From contig CAIPFE010000015.1 of assembly GCA_903864275.1 (NCBI GenBank), positions 62,001 to 126,000 of the forward strand: DNA of 64,000 bases, in the 5' to 3' direction. The position numbers and the translations under genes were made by a program. Numbering within the stretch: the stretch's first letter is position 1; the number at the start of each line of letters is the position of its first letter. The notes under the pieces were generated by a model. It saw only the letters and a program-made list of their open reading frames with translations, searched no databases and had not been told where the DNA came from. This document shows, one piece after another, positions 1 to 8,602 of the stretch. Origin of the DNA: an uncultured Mucilaginibacter sp. (GTDB lineage Bacteria > Bacteroidota > Bacteroidia > Sphingobacteriales > Sphingobacteriaceae).

Positions 1-564
1 AAAACCGACCCAATGCTGGGTAACGGGATCTATCATGATCTTAATTAAGGCGCCGCTGCCAATAATATACGCCAGAAATGTATTGGCTATTAAAAACGAT
101 ATTAACAAAAAGGCAACTGTCTTAATGGTTTTCTTGGTTATCTTCTCCCGGTTCCAGGGCGATTCATCCAACTTTTTACGCTTGTGGGCATTTCCCTCTA
201 TCCATTCTTCTACCTTCCTGAAAACCATTTCCATAAAAATGGTTTGGGGGCATATCCACCCGCAAAATATACGGCCAAAAGCTATGGTGAATAAAACGAT
301 ACAAACCAAAAACACCAGGGATGCCAGCATGAACAGGAAAATGTCCTGCGGCCAGAAAACCTGGCCCAGCAACACGAATTGTTTATCAATGACGTTCAGC
401 AGCAACAGCGGCTGGCCATTTATCCGTATAAACGGCCCTGAAAAAAACAAGATAAGATAAACATAGCTTACCGCGCTTCGCCATTTATAGAAGATCCCTT
501 TCCGGATAAGCGGGTATATCCATTTTCTCTTCCCATCTTCTTTCTCCGCCAGTAATCCATCCAT
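1..564 (-). CDS. ccoG: CcoG-type cbb3 oxidase accessory ferredoxin, 3' part outside the window
   Basis: This is the N-terminal 188 codons of a CcoG/FixG (RdxA) protein, a membrane protein with iron-sulfur centres that helps copper delivery during cbb3 oxidase assembly. Visible features are an N-terminal hydrophobic segment (about residues 32-48), a second around 75-92, and the family motif C-G-W-I-C-P-Q at about residue 97. The 4Fe-4S cluster region lies beyond base 1. The ATG at 564 follows the ccoP stop by 5 nt, so it is the last visible gene of the ccoN-ccoQ-ccoP-ccoG operon. CcoH would be expected next. Family assignment is firm from motif and context. Confidence 0.9.
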   Translation of the reverse strand, partial: MDGLLAEKEDGKRKWIYPLIRKGIFYKWRSAVSYVYLILFFSGPFIRINGQPLLLLNVIDKQFVLLGQVFWPQDIFLFMLASLVFLVCIVLFTIAFGRIFCGWICPQTIFMEMVFRKVEEWIEGNAHKRKKLDESPWNREKITKKTIKTVAFLLISFLIANTFLAYIIGSGALIKIMIDPVTQHWVGF

Positions 565-569
565 CCTTT

Positions 570-1484
570 TTATTGATTAGCCACTAATTTTTCCGGCGTT
601 TTGGTTGCCGTATCATCTGTTTCTTTTGTTCCCTGTGGCGCTCTTGCGCCCGGTGGGTTGGTGCCACGCAATGATTTCACAAAATTGGCGACATCCGATA
701 TTTGTTTTGGCGATAATTGGGTTTCCCAGGTAGGCATACCTTTTGTAAGCACACCATATTTAATGGTTTTGAACAGATCGTTTATTTTCCCGCCATGCAG
801 CCAATAGTCGTCTGTAAGGTTAGGACCAACGACACCTTGTCCCTGTGCACCATGACAAGGGACGCAATTTTTTACAAAAACCATTTTCCCCGAGGCCAAT
901 GCTGTGGGATCCTTTGTTAGTTTTACCGTGGCTTCATCAACCTGGTTTGCAGCTTTGCTCAAATAGGCCTTATGCTCGACAGCAGCAGTTGCCATTTCAG
1001 TTTTATACTCTTCGTATTGCAACTGTCCAAAATGAAAAACATGGTAATTAAGCAAGTACCCAACTGCAAACAGGATAGTTGCATAAAACAAGTACATAAA
1101 CCAGGCCGGGGTGGGGTTGTCCAACTCCTGTATGCCATCAAATTCATGCTCCATCACCAGGTCCTTTTCTTCGGATAATGGCTTTAAGGATAACAGTTTC
1201 AGCCAAACTTCGCTTTCCTGCTTTTTCTCTTTAACCGGCTTAAGTTCTTTTACAATTTGATCTTCTGTATAACCCTGTGATTTTAAAAGGACCTTGGTAA
1301 GTACCTTGATAGCCCTTAGTATAACCAGCATAGCAATAATAAATGCCACCAGCATGGCCACAACTATACCATAGCCAATATAATTTTGGGTATCACCAGA
1401 AAGCAAACTGTGATCATCTTCTGCAAATACAGGTAGTACAAACAGGCTTAAGCCTAATAATAATGTTGCGCGTAAATATTTCAT
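570..1484 (-). CDS. ccoP: cbb3-type cytochrome c oxidase subunit III (CcoP), single heme
   Basis: A 304-residue CcoP, the electron-accepting cytochrome c subunit of cbb3 oxidase. Residues 1-22 form a signal-like hydrophobic segment (MKYLRATLLLG...), with further membrane segments near 35-58 and 127-145. A CcoP N-terminal domain precedes one cytochrome c domain. The single heme site is C207-V-P-C210-H211 and the likely axial Met is M250 (KGMPTW). Proteobacterial CcoP has two heme sites; one is usual in this phylum as far as I know. The open frame extends upstream to 1613, but ATG 1484 overlaps the ccoQ stop as ATGA and begins the signal segment, so I place the start there. Confidence 0.93.
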   Translation of the reverse strand: MKYLRATLLLGLSLFVLPVFAEDDHSLLSGDTQNYIGYGIVVAMLVAFIIAMLVILRAIKVLTKVLLKSQGYTEDQIVKELKPVKEKKQESEVWLKLLSLKPLSEEKDLVMEHEFDGIQELDNPTPAWFMYLFYATILFAVGYLLNYHVFHFGQLQYEEYKTEMATAAVEHKAYLSKAANQVDEATVKLTKDPTALASGKMVFVKNCVPCHGAQGQGVVGPNLTDDYWLHGGKINDLFKTIKYGVLTKGMPTWETQLSPKQISDVANFVKSLRGTNPPGARAPQGTKETDDTATKTPEKLVANQ

Positions 1485-1672
1485 AATAATAAAGATTGGG
1501 TTGAATCTGATGTTCCGTCTTCTAACGGCAGACCGCTCATGCGGTCTGTATGCTGCTTTTTTGTAATGTAAAGCAAGACACTGACTACAACAAAGAAGAC
1601 CAGGAATAGCCATAAGGAGAATATCAGATACATCTGTTCTCCCGAAACGTTTTTTACAAATTGTTCAAACAT
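1481..1672 (-). CDS. ccoQ: CcoQ-like small cbb3 oxidase subunit
   Basis: A 63-residue protein with one strong membrane helix (about residues 14-36) and a short charged C-terminal tail, matching the size and layout of CcoQ/FixQ, a small subunit that stabilises the cbb3 complex. It lies 8 nt after ccoN and its TGA stop overlaps the ccoP ATG (ATGA at 1484-1481), which points to translational coupling. The call rests on position, size and topology; sequence similarity in this family is weak. Confidence 0.8.
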   Translation of the reverse strand: MFEQFVKNVSGEQMYLIFSLWLFLVFFVVVSVLLYITKKQHTDRMSGLPLEDGTSDSTQSLLL

Positions 1673-1680
1673 GGTCGTAA

Positions 1681-3804
1681 TTATTTGGTGGTTGATTTAT
1701 TCGCTTTAATATCAGTTCCAAGCCTTTGCAGGTAGGCTGTAATGGCTATGATCTCTTTTCTGCTGGATACTTTGATGTTGTTTTGTGCCAGGTCAGCTGC
1801 AATCCCTTTTGCCTGCTTATCAAGATCCCGGTTTGCAATATTTTCATATCCCGATGGATAAGGGACGCCAATTTTCCGCATCGCGTTTATTTTGGCGATG
1901 GTCGTTGTAGTGTCCAGGTCCTGGGTTATCAGCCAGTCGTAGTTGGGCATAATACTTCCGGGGGACATCAGGCGCGGGTCAAGCATGTGGTTGTAGTGCC
2001 ATGCGTCGGGATATTTTCCGCCTATCCGTGCCAAATCGGGGCCTTTTCGCTCCGAGCCCCACAAGAATGGATGGTCATATACAAATTCGCCGGCCTTGCT
2101 GTATTCGCCATATCGCTCAGTTTCAGACCTGAACGGCCTTATTGTTTGCGAGTGGCAGCCTAAACAGCCCTCCCTGATATAAAGATCGCGGCCCTGCAAT
2201 TCCAGAGGGGTATATGGTTTAACACTGGCAATGGTCGGTATGTTGCTTGCAATGGTCAAAGTAGGCATCAATTCTACAAAAGACCCGATAAGGATTACCA
2301 ATAAGGCGGCTATCATAAATTGAATAGGCCTGCGTTCGAGCCTGCGATGCCAGCTGTTTTCCCTTACAAGGGTACTTACTGGTGCAAGCGCCATTGCCTG
2401 TGCAGGTTCGTTAGCCACAAGCTTTCCTTGCAAAGCTGTTCTTGCTAAATTGTACGCCATAACGATCACGCCCGTCAGGTACATTGTGCCCCCTAATGAA
2501 CGGGTGACCCACATAGGGATTATGCGCAATACTGTTTCCAGGAAACTATATTTTAAAGTACCTTCGGGGGTGAATTCTTTTAGCATTAATCCCTGGGTGA
2601 AACCGGCCCAGTATAGCGGTATTACATAAAACAGAATGCCTAAAGTGCCTATCCAGAAGTGAAAAGAAGCAAGTTTTTTTGAGTAAAGTTCTGTTTTGTA
2701 AATACGGGGGATCAACCAGTATAAAATGCCGAAAGTTAAGAAGCCGTTCCAACCCAGGGCGCCCACGTGCACATGCGCGATGATCCAGTCGCTGAAATGC
2801 GCAATAGCATTGAACTGTTTAAGGGACAACATTGGCCCTTCAAAAGTTGCCATGCCGTAAGCCGTTAAACCAACCACCATAAACTTAAGCACAACATCAT
2901 CGCGTACTTTGTCCCAGGCGCCACGCAGTGTTAACAATCCGTTGATCATGCCGCCCCAGCTTGGCGCGATCAGCATTATCGAAAACGCAACACCTAATGA
3001 TTGCGCCCATCCTGGTAAAGTGCTGTACAATAAATGGTGGGGTCCAGCCCATATGTAAAGAAAAATGAGCGCCCAAAAGTGGAGGATACTCAATTTGTAA
3101 GAATAAATAGGCCGGTTTGCCATTTTTGGCAAAAAGTAATACATCATACCGAGATACGGCGTGGTAAGAAAGAAGGCAACCGCGTTATGCCCGTACCACC
3201 ATTGCACCAATGCATCCTGTACGCCGGCATAAACCATGTAGCTTTTCCAGAAAGTTACCGGTATTTCAACTGAGTTACAGATGTGCAGTACGGCAATTGT
3301 TACGAACGTGGCGATGTAAAACCAAATTGCAACATAAAGGTGCCTTTCGCGACGTTTAATAATTGTACCGAACATATTGATACCGAATACTACCCATATT
3401 AAAGTAATGGCAATATCAATGGGCCATTCAAGTTCTGCATATTCATGCGATGTGGTAATACCTAAGGGCAGTGTGATCAGTGCGCTAACAATGATCAATT
3501 GCCAGCCCCAAAAGTGTATAGCGCTTAACTTGTCGCTAAACATACGTGTTTTAAGAAGGCGTTGAAGAGAGTAGTAAACACCCATAAAAATAGCATTACC
3601 AACAAAGGCAAAAATTACCGCGTTGGTATGCAATGGCCTTATCCTGCCGAATGTGGTGTACTGATTGTGCATATTAGCGCCCGGATGATATAACTGGATA
3701 GCTATCAACAGGCCAATAGCCATACCGGCAATCCCCCAAATCACGGTCGCTATTCCGAAATTCCGGACGATCTTGTTGTCGTAGTAAAATTTTTCAGGTT
3801 GCAT
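1681..3804 (-). CDS. ccoN: cbb3 oxidase fused subunit I/II (CcoN-CcoO)
   Basis: A 707-residue fusion of the catalytic heme-copper subunit CcoN (about 1-480) with the monoheme cytochrome c subunit CcoO (about 490-707). It reduces O2 with high affinity in the inner membrane. Metal ligands fall at the expected places: H59 and H346 for heme b, H344 for heme b3, H206/H256/H257 for CuB, Y250 for the cross-linked Tyr and E322. These are within one residue of my recollection of the Pseudomonas stutzeri numbering. The CcoO heme site is C547-L-G-C550-H551 and a likely Met ligand is in SPGSIMPNY. Separate genes are usual in Proteobacteria; the fusion is typical of Bacteroidota. Confidence 0.96.
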   Translation of the reverse strand: MQPEKFYYDNKIVRNFGIATVIWGIAGMAIGLLIAIQLYHPGANMHNQYTTFGRIRPLHTNAVIFAFVGNAIFMGVYYSLQRLLKTRMFSDKLSAIHFWGWQLIIVSALITLPLGITTSHEYAELEWPIDIAITLIWVVFGINMFGTIIKRRERHLYVAIWFYIATFVTIAVLHICNSVEIPVTFWKSYMVYAGVQDALVQWWYGHNAVAFFLTTPYLGMMYYFLPKMANRPIYSYKLSILHFWALIFLYIWAGPHHLLYSTLPGWAQSLGVAFSIMLIAPSWGGMINGLLTLRGAWDKVRDDVVLKFMVVGLTAYGMATFEGPMLSLKQFNAIAHFSDWIIAHVHVGALGWNGFLTFGILYWLIPRIYKTELYSKKLASFHFWIGTLGILFYVIPLYWAGFTQGLMLKEFTPEGTLKYSFLETVLRIIPMWVTRSLGGTMYLTGVIVMAYNLARTALQGKLVANEPAQAMALAPVSTLVRENSWHRRLERRPIQFMIAALLVILIGSFVELMPTLTIASNIPTIASVKPYTPLELQGRDLYIREGCLGCHSQTIRPFRSETERYGEYSKAGEFVYDHPFLWGSERKGPDLARIGGKYPDAWHYNHMLDPRLMSPGSIMPNYDWLITQDLDTTTTIAKINAMRKIGVPYPSGYENIANRDLDKQAKGIAADLAQNNIKVSSRKEIIAITAYLQRLGTDIKANKSTTK

Positions 3805-3826
3805 ATCTTGTTGTCTTTTATGGGTG

Positions 3827-3834
3827 TAAAATTA
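3827..3834 (-). promoter_or_regulatory. putative -7 box of the ccoN promoter
   Basis: Minus-strand TAATTTTA differs from the Bacteroidota -7 consensus TAnnTTTG only in the last base. It begins exactly 23 nt after the GTCA half of the dyad at 3858-3873. There is no TTTG -33 box between them, which fits an activator-dependent promoter. The leader would be about 18-20 nt. Confidence 0.5.
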
Positions 3835-3857
3835 TTGTCACTATTTGGGAGACAGAA

Positions 3858-3873
3858 TGACGACAATTCGTCA
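3858..3873. promoter_or_regulatory. dyad operator upstream of ccoN
   Basis: TGACGACAATTCGTCA is a perfect inverted repeat with 6-bp arms and a 4-nt centre, about 61 bp before the ccoN start. Length and half-sites fit the CRP/FNR family. A binding protein is inferred, not shown. Confidence 0.5.
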
Positions 3874-3879
3874 AAAAAG

Positions 3880-3891
3880 TGATTGACGTCA
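3880..3891. promoter_or_regulatory. second TGAY-N4-GTCA dyad upstream of ccoN
   Basis: TGAT-TGAC-GTCA matches the geometry seen upstream of ccoI and of the stress-protein operon (TGAC-N4-GTCA). Its right end covers the ccoS stop codon. It is a possible second or alternative operator. Confidence 0.35.
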
Positions 3892-4050
3892 TTTTTCAGA
3901 TGGAATCTCTTCATCATCGTCTATCAGTATGCGCAACGACGGCGTATACAGATCGTCATTCTGCCCGCTTTTTTGGGCCCAGAAGAATGCGCCAAGGAAT
4001 AGCAGGGCCATTAGGACACTGCATCCTATCAGGAAATAAATGATACTCAT
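3889..4050 (-). CDS. ccoS: cbb3 oxidase maturation protein CcoS
   Basis: A 53-residue protein starting MSIIYFLIGC with one membrane helix (about residues 2-25) and a short acidic tail ending in SEK. Size, helix-plus-acidic-tail layout and position right after ccoI identify CcoS, which is needed for cofactor insertion into cbb3 oxidase. The ATG overlaps the ccoI stop as ATGA (4050-4047), so translation is probably coupled. The gene is easily missed because of its length. Confidence 0.88.
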   Translation of the reverse strand: MSIIYFLIGCSVLMALLFLGAFFWAQKSGQNDDLYTPSLRILIDDDEEIPSEK

Positions 4051-6434
4051 AATAATTTTCTTTGTTTAGCGGTAAAACGTGTTGCCAGGCTTGTAAATGA
4101 AATTATAGTTATTGTACTTAGGGGCATCAGTATTGCAGCGGTTAGTGGCGATAAATTACCTGTTACGGCATAACTTAGCCCAACCATGTTATAGGTCAAT
4201 GATATCAGGAACGAAATATGTATGATGTTGACGGTGTCCTTCGAGAACCGGAGAAATAATGGCAATTTATTAAATGACCTGCCGTCAAGTATGGCATCGC
4301 TGCCGGGCGAAAAATTATTTACATTATCAGTAACCGCAATACCCAGGTCACTCTGTTTTAGCGCGCCCGAATCATTAAGCCCGTCGCCTATCATCATTAC
4401 TTTTCCGCCCACTTTTTGTAATGATTGAATAAAGTCCAGTTTGTTTTGCGGCGATTGATCAAAATGCATCTGCGCTGCATCTTTAAAAAAACGGACGAGT
4501 TCATACCGTTCATGGTCCTGGTCACCTGAAAGGAGGAATAAGCGATACGATGGCTCAAGCGCCGTGATCTCTTCCAGGCCGTCGCGGTAACGATGCGCAA
4601 AAGCAAAATAACCAATGTAATTTTCGTCAATTGCCACATGCACTTTAGTTGCATGAAGCGCTACTTCCCGATGGCCGCAAACTAATGGTGCGCTGCCAAT
4701 CCTAAGCCGGTGCGCGCCGATGGTTGCCAATATGCCTTTCCCTGCTATTTCCGAGTACTGGTGAACTTGCAACCGGTCTTTGCTGCCCAGGTAATGGTAG
4801 ATCATCCGGCATAACGGGTGGATGGAATTGATACAAGCACTGTAGATCAACGCTTTTTGTTCTTCAGTTAATACAGCTTCTATTGTTACACTATCGCCTT
4901 CACCGGTGGTAATTGTTCCGGTTTTATCCATAACAATGGTATCAATTTCTGCCATTTGTTCAACAATCCTGGTGTTTTTTAGATAAAACCTATTGCGGTC
5001 AAAAATGCCAAGCGCCGCCGACATAGTAAAAGGCGTACTTAATGCAAGGGCGCAGGGGCAGGCAACAATAAGCACCGCTGTAAAGGCGGCAAACCCCCTT
5101 TTTACATCCGTAGGCAGCCAAAAGAACAAGGAAGCAAAGGCGATAGTGAGCAACACAACTGTAAAATACTTGCTTACCTTCTCGTTAAAAGTTTGCATCC
5201 GGTTATCCTGCTTCCGGGTAAAGGCCTCATTGTTCCACAACTGTGTAAGGTAGCTTTGGGACACAGGCTTAATTACCTCCATCTCAATTGCTTCGCCGGT
5301 TTGGCGGCCGCCTGCGTAAATGATCTCACCCAACGTTTTGTTAACCGGTATGGATTCCCCTGTTACAAAGCTAAAGTCAATGAGTGCATAGCCATTTAAT
5401 AAAATGGCGTCAGCCGGGATGATCTCATTATTCCGGATGATCATGCGATGCCCGGTTTGTAATTGAGACAAAGGGATAGGCCTTTCGGTCTCATTTTCAA
5501 TAATATGTACCGCGACCGGGAAAAATGACCGGTAATCCCGCTCAAACGAGATATGGTGATAGGTCTTTTTCTGAACGAATTTCCCTATCAGTAAAAAGAA
5601 CACGAGGCCGCAAAGTGTATCGCTAAACCCGGCGCCGTTACGATTGCTTACATCAAAAACTGTTCGGGCAAACAAAACGGCTATACCAAGGGCCAGCGGG
5701 AAATCAATATTTAAAACTTTTTTACGTAAATTTTGCCAAGCTGAAATAAAATAGCCATTGCCACTATAAAATACTACAGGCAGACAAAAAAAGATATTAA
5801 GCCACCCAAAAAAATGCCGGAATGACTGCTCGTAAACTGATAATCCGAAATATTCAGGAAAGCTCAGGAGCATTACATTACCAAAACAAAACCCCGCTAC
5901 AGCTATCTTCTGGACAAGGTTATCCTTTGTTGCAGTGTTTTGCTTTTTGATGATATCCTGCAAACTTATCAGGGGCTCATAACCAATATCATTCAAAAGT
6001 TCAACCAATTGCCGCAGGCTCAGCTTATTATGGTCGAAACGTATATTAAGCTGCTTTTTCAGGAAATCGACACGGCAATAATGAACCGCGGGATTTATCC
6101 TGTTAAGTTGCTCGAGCAGCCAGAGACAACTGCTGCAATGGATATGCGGTATATAAAAGGTGACGATGGTAACCGTATTATCGGTATAATCAATCAACTC
6201 GCTTACGATGGACGGATCACTTAAATAATCAAACCGTTTATCGGTGTGTGCCCGGGTTGCGCCAGGATGCTCGTTATAATTATAGTAGCTGCAAAGTTTA
6301 TTGTCAGACAAAACCTGGTAAACGCTTTTACAACCATGACAGCAAAAGTGTTTTTCTTCAATGGTATATTCGCCTGTTGGGCAATCATCGCCGCAATGGT
6401 AGCATATGGTTTTTTCAAGTAAAGCGTTTGCCAT
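4047..6434 (-). CDS. ccoI: copper-exporting P1B-type ATPase CcoI
   Basis: A 795-residue heavy-metal P-type ATPase. The N-terminus has a Cys-rich metal-binding domain (C11-x2-C14, C18, C31, C32 and C35). An HMA-like domain follows with C100-S-S-C103. The membrane part contains the transport motif C459-P-C461 and the phosphorylation site D503-K-T-G-T. This is the CcoI/FixI type, which supplies copper for cbb3 oxidase rather than for resistance. It leads the ccoI-ccoS unit, divergent from the unknown gene at 6602, and shares with it the dyad at 6511-6522. Confidence 0.94.
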   Translation of the reverse strand: MANALLEKTICYHCGDDCPTGEYTIEEKHFCCHGCKSVYQVLSDNKLCSYYNYNEHPGATRAHTDKRFDYLSDPSIVSELIDYTDNTVTIVTFYIPHIHCSSCLWLLEQLNRINPAVHYCRVDFLKKQLNIRFDHNKLSLRQLVELLNDIGYEPLISLQDIIKKQNTATKDNLVQKIAVAGFCFGNVMLLSFPEYFGLSVYEQSFRHFFGWLNIFFCLPVVFYSGNGYFISAWQNLRKKVLNIDFPLALGIAVLFARTVFDVSNRNGAGFSDTLCGLVFFLLIGKFVQKKTYHHISFERDYRSFFPVAVHIIENETERPIPLSQLQTGHRMIIRNNEIIPADAILLNGYALIDFSFVTGESIPVNKTLGEIIYAGGRQTGEAIEMEVIKPVSQSYLTQLWNNEAFTRKQDNRMQTFNEKVSKYFTVVLLTIAFASLFFWLPTDVKRGFAAFTAVLIVACPCALALSTPFTMSAALGIFDRNRFYLKNTRIVEQMAEIDTIVMDKTGTITTGEGDSVTIEAVLTEEQKALIYSACINSIHPLCRMIYHYLGSKDRLQVHQYSEIAGKGILATIGAHRLRIGSAPLVCGHREVALHATKVHVAIDENYIGYFAFAHRYRDGLEEITALEPSYRLFLLSGDQDHERYELVRFFKDAAQMHFDQSPQNKLDFIQSLQKVGGKVMMIGDGLNDSGALKQSDLGIAVTDNVNNFSPGSDAILDGRSFNKLPLFLRFSKDTVNIIHISFLISLTYNMVGLSYAVTGNLSPLTAAILMPLSTITIISFTSLATRFTAKQRKLL

Positions 6435-6510
6435 TATTCTAAAAAATATTGATACCCCAAATCTGCCACCTTGAATTTATTTAAAGAATGATGAGCAGAC
6501 TTTAAAAATG

Positions 6511-6522
6511 TGACTTGCGTCA
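6511..6522. promoter_or_regulatory. TGAC-N4-GTCA dyad between ccoI and the divergent unknown gene
   Basis: TGAC-TTGC-GTCA lies midway between the divergent starts at 6434 and 6602. On the plus strand its GTCA ends exactly 23 nt before the TAGCTTTG box. It probably controls both directions. The matching position on the minus strand has a weaker box. Confidence 0.5.
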
Positions 6523-6545
6523 GTTTTTAAACTCCCGGCCAGGCG

Positions 6546-6553
6546 TAGCTTTG
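6546..6553 (+). promoter_or_regulatory. -7 box TAGCTTTG for the unknown gene at 6602
   Basis: An exact TAnnTTTG match, 23 nt after the GTCA half-site and about 48 nt before ATG 6602. It also argues against the longer open frame beginning at 6515, which would start upstream of the promoter. Confidence 0.6.
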
Positions 6554-6601
6554 AGGATTGAATTTGCCGGAAATGGCAGCTTCATCAATTTATATTTTTT
6601 T

Positions 6602-8383
6602 ATGAGCCACACATTTCATATCCCTGTTTTAGGATTAGGTTATTCCATTGATACCCCGCTTAAAGTTGCCCGATACGGTATTTCGTCTGTCGTTTCAATA
6701 GTTGATGATGACCTTATTGAAAGAATGAGGGAATATCACACTTTGAACGAAGAAGAATTTATACCAATTGCCAAATCGGCCCCGGACAGCCGCGAAAAAC
6801 GGATCACCGCTTATCTGAACATGGTGAACCTGATGATAGACCAGCAATTTGAAAAATTGAAAAAGGAAACATTTGAACCTGGAAATGACATCTGTCGTTA
6901 TTTTGAATTATTACCTGAGTCGTCACAATTAAAACAAGGGTACGACCTGATGATGGAATATCCCGATTGCGAGCATGCATCCATCTTTCAGAACATATTG
7001 CGAAGTCAGATGACAAAAGGGGCTATTGACGTTAACATCATGTCGAAGTTGGATAAAATGAACTTTAATGCCGACGGCGAATATACCGGTGATGAAAATA
7101 CGGATGCCATTGTCGCCTTGCGGGCATTTGCCAAAAGTGATCTTGAATCTTCAGTTATCTTATCCGCCGGGATGAATCCCAGGCTATATAGTTCTGTCGA
7201 AAATTTCGGTGATTTCTTTCCCGATGAAACAGGCCGCTTACGAAAAAAGATAATCTTAAAAGTCAGCGATTTCAGGTCGGCATTTATACAGGCAAAATTC
7301 CTTGCCAAAAAAGGCATATGGGTTTCGGAGTTCCGGGTGGAATCGGGCCTTAACTGCGGCGGCCATGCTTTTGCTACCCAGGGTTACCTGCTGGGGCCCA
7401 TTCTTGAAGAGTTTAAGCAAAAAAGGCCGGAAATGATCAATGAATTATTTGAGCTTTATCATGCAGCTTTGGTGAATAAAGGTTTAGATCGCTCCGTTCC
7501 TCCCGCGCAACGTTTAAGCGTACAAGGCGGCATAGGAACAAGTGAGGAGAATGATTTTCTGCTTAAATATTACGAGCTCGATGCTACAGGCTGGGGAAGC
7601 CCCTTTTTGCTGGTGCCCGAAGTGACCAATGTTGATGAGGAAACCTTAAAGCTATTAACAAATGCCCGGGAAGAGGATTTTTACCTGAGCGGATCATCTC
7701 CGTTAGGCATATTGTTTAATAGTTTTAAAAATAGCACCATGGAAAAGCAGCGGTTACAGCGCTTGGAAAAGGGAAGGCCGGGCAGCCCATGTATAAAAAA
7801 ATACCTGGTGAGCAATACAGAGTTTACCGAACAACCGATCTGCACTGCTTCGCGCGAATATCAAAACTTAAAGATAAAGCAATTGCAATCGTTACAATTG
7901 CCAGAAGATGAATACAGGCAGCAGTTTGACGCCGTAACTGAAAAAATATGTTTGTGCGAAGGCCTTTGTTCTTCTGCCTATATAAAAAATCATATCAGCA
8001 AGCCGAAAGAAAATAAAGCAGTTGCGATTTGCCCGGGGCCTAACCTGGCTTACTTTTCAGGGATATATTCGCTCGAAGAAATGGTTATGCATATTTATGG
8101 AAAGCTTGACCTGCTTGATAAAATTAAAAGGCCACATGTATTTATTAAGGAACTTAATCTTTATATTGATTACCTGCAGGCAGACCTGAAGACGCATCTG
8201 AAAGACCTTAATGACAAAAAAATAAAGCATCTCAACAGCTTTAAGGCCCAGCTGCAGGAGGGGATAAATTATTACAAACAGCTGTTTAGTGAATTGCCAG
8301 ATCAGACCTCGAATATGCTGCGCGTATGTTTTGATGAACTTACAGCTTCCGAAAACAAACTGAACGGTATGCTTATTCAATAA
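6602..8383 (+). CDS. conserved cysteine-rich protein of unknown function, linked to cbb3 genes
   Basis: 593 residues from ATG 6602 (MSHTFHIPVLGLG). I do not recognise a characterised family. The N-terminus (PVLGLGYSIDTPLKVARYGI...) reads like the first beta-alpha unit of an FMN-type TIM barrel such as nitronate monooxygenase, but this is weak. A conserved-looking block L-N-C-G-G-H-A-F lies near residue 252. The C-terminal half has six cysteines (about 397, 414, 450, 452, 456, 477), including C-L-C-E-G-L-C, which could hold an iron-sulfur cluster. The last 90 residues look helical and possibly coiled-coil. There is no signal peptide, so it is probably cytoplasmic. It is divergent from ccoI with a shared dyad, which suggests oxygen-linked expression. 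A redox enzyme is a guess. Confidence 0.75.
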   Translation: MSHTFHIPVLGLGYSIDTPLKVARYGISSVVSIVDDDLIERMREYHTLNEEEFIPIAKSAPDSREKRITAYLNMVNLMIDQQFEKLKKETFEPGNDICRYFELLPESSQLKQGYDLMMEYPDCEHASIFQNILRSQMTKGAIDVNIMSKLDKMNFNADGEYTGDENTDAIVALRAFAKSDLESSVILSAGMNPRLYSSVENFGDFFPDETGRLRKKIILKVSDFRSAFIQAKFLAKKGIWVSEFRVESGLNCGGHAFATQGYLLGPILEEFKQKRPEMINELFELYHAALVNKGLDRSVPPAQRLSVQGGIGTSEENDFLLKYYELDATGWGSPFLLVPEVTNVDEETLKLLTNAREEDFYLSGSSPLGILFNSFKNSTMEKQRLQRLEKGRPGSPCIKKYLVSNTEFTEQPICTASREYQNLKIKQLQSLQLPEDEYRQQFDAVTEKICLCEGLCSSAYIKNHISKPKENKAVAICPGPNLAYFSGIYSLEEMVMHIYGKLDLLDKIKRPHVFIKELNLYIDYLQADLKTHLKDLNDKKIKHLNSFKAQLQEGINYYKQLFSELPDQTSNMLRVCFDELTASENKLNGMLIQ

Positions 8384-8518
8384 TTCTGTTCGGAAATAAC
8401 GTGTTTCAAATAAATTCGAAAAACAATTTCCTAATTCTGACTTGAATTTCATTTAGTTAAGGCTGATAACCTCATCGGGGTTAGGCGTCGGTAAAAAAAG
8501 TAACCCGCTATGAATTCC

Positions 8519-8564
8519 GTGCCTTTAGGTACGGAACTAAGTGGTGTTGCATACCTAAAGGCAC
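8519..8564. repeat. 13-bp perfect inverted repeat in the 3' gap
   Basis: GTGCCTTTAGGTA (8519-8531) and its exact complement (8552-8564) flank a 20-nt loop. It lies between the convergent ends of the unknown gene and the stress-protein operon. There is no U-tract, so it may be an intergenic repeat or transcript-end hairpin rather than a classic terminator. Confidence 0.6.
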
Positions 8565-8602
8565 ACAAACATTTCACAATTTAATTTTCTACTGACATTT
8601 TG

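Noticed and set aside
35..460. 141-codon plus-strand open frame at the left edge
   Set aside because: It is antisense to ccoG, whose minus-strand frame has clear family sequence; the plus-strand translation shows no domain.
570..1613. Longer ccoP start at 1613
   Set aside because: The first 43 codons overlap ccoQ in another frame and lack family sequence; ATG 1484 begins the signal segment and is coupled to the ccoQ stop.
6515..6601. Upstream extension of the unknown gene
   Set aside because: It contains the TAGCTTTG promoter box, so it would not be transcribed as coding sequence.
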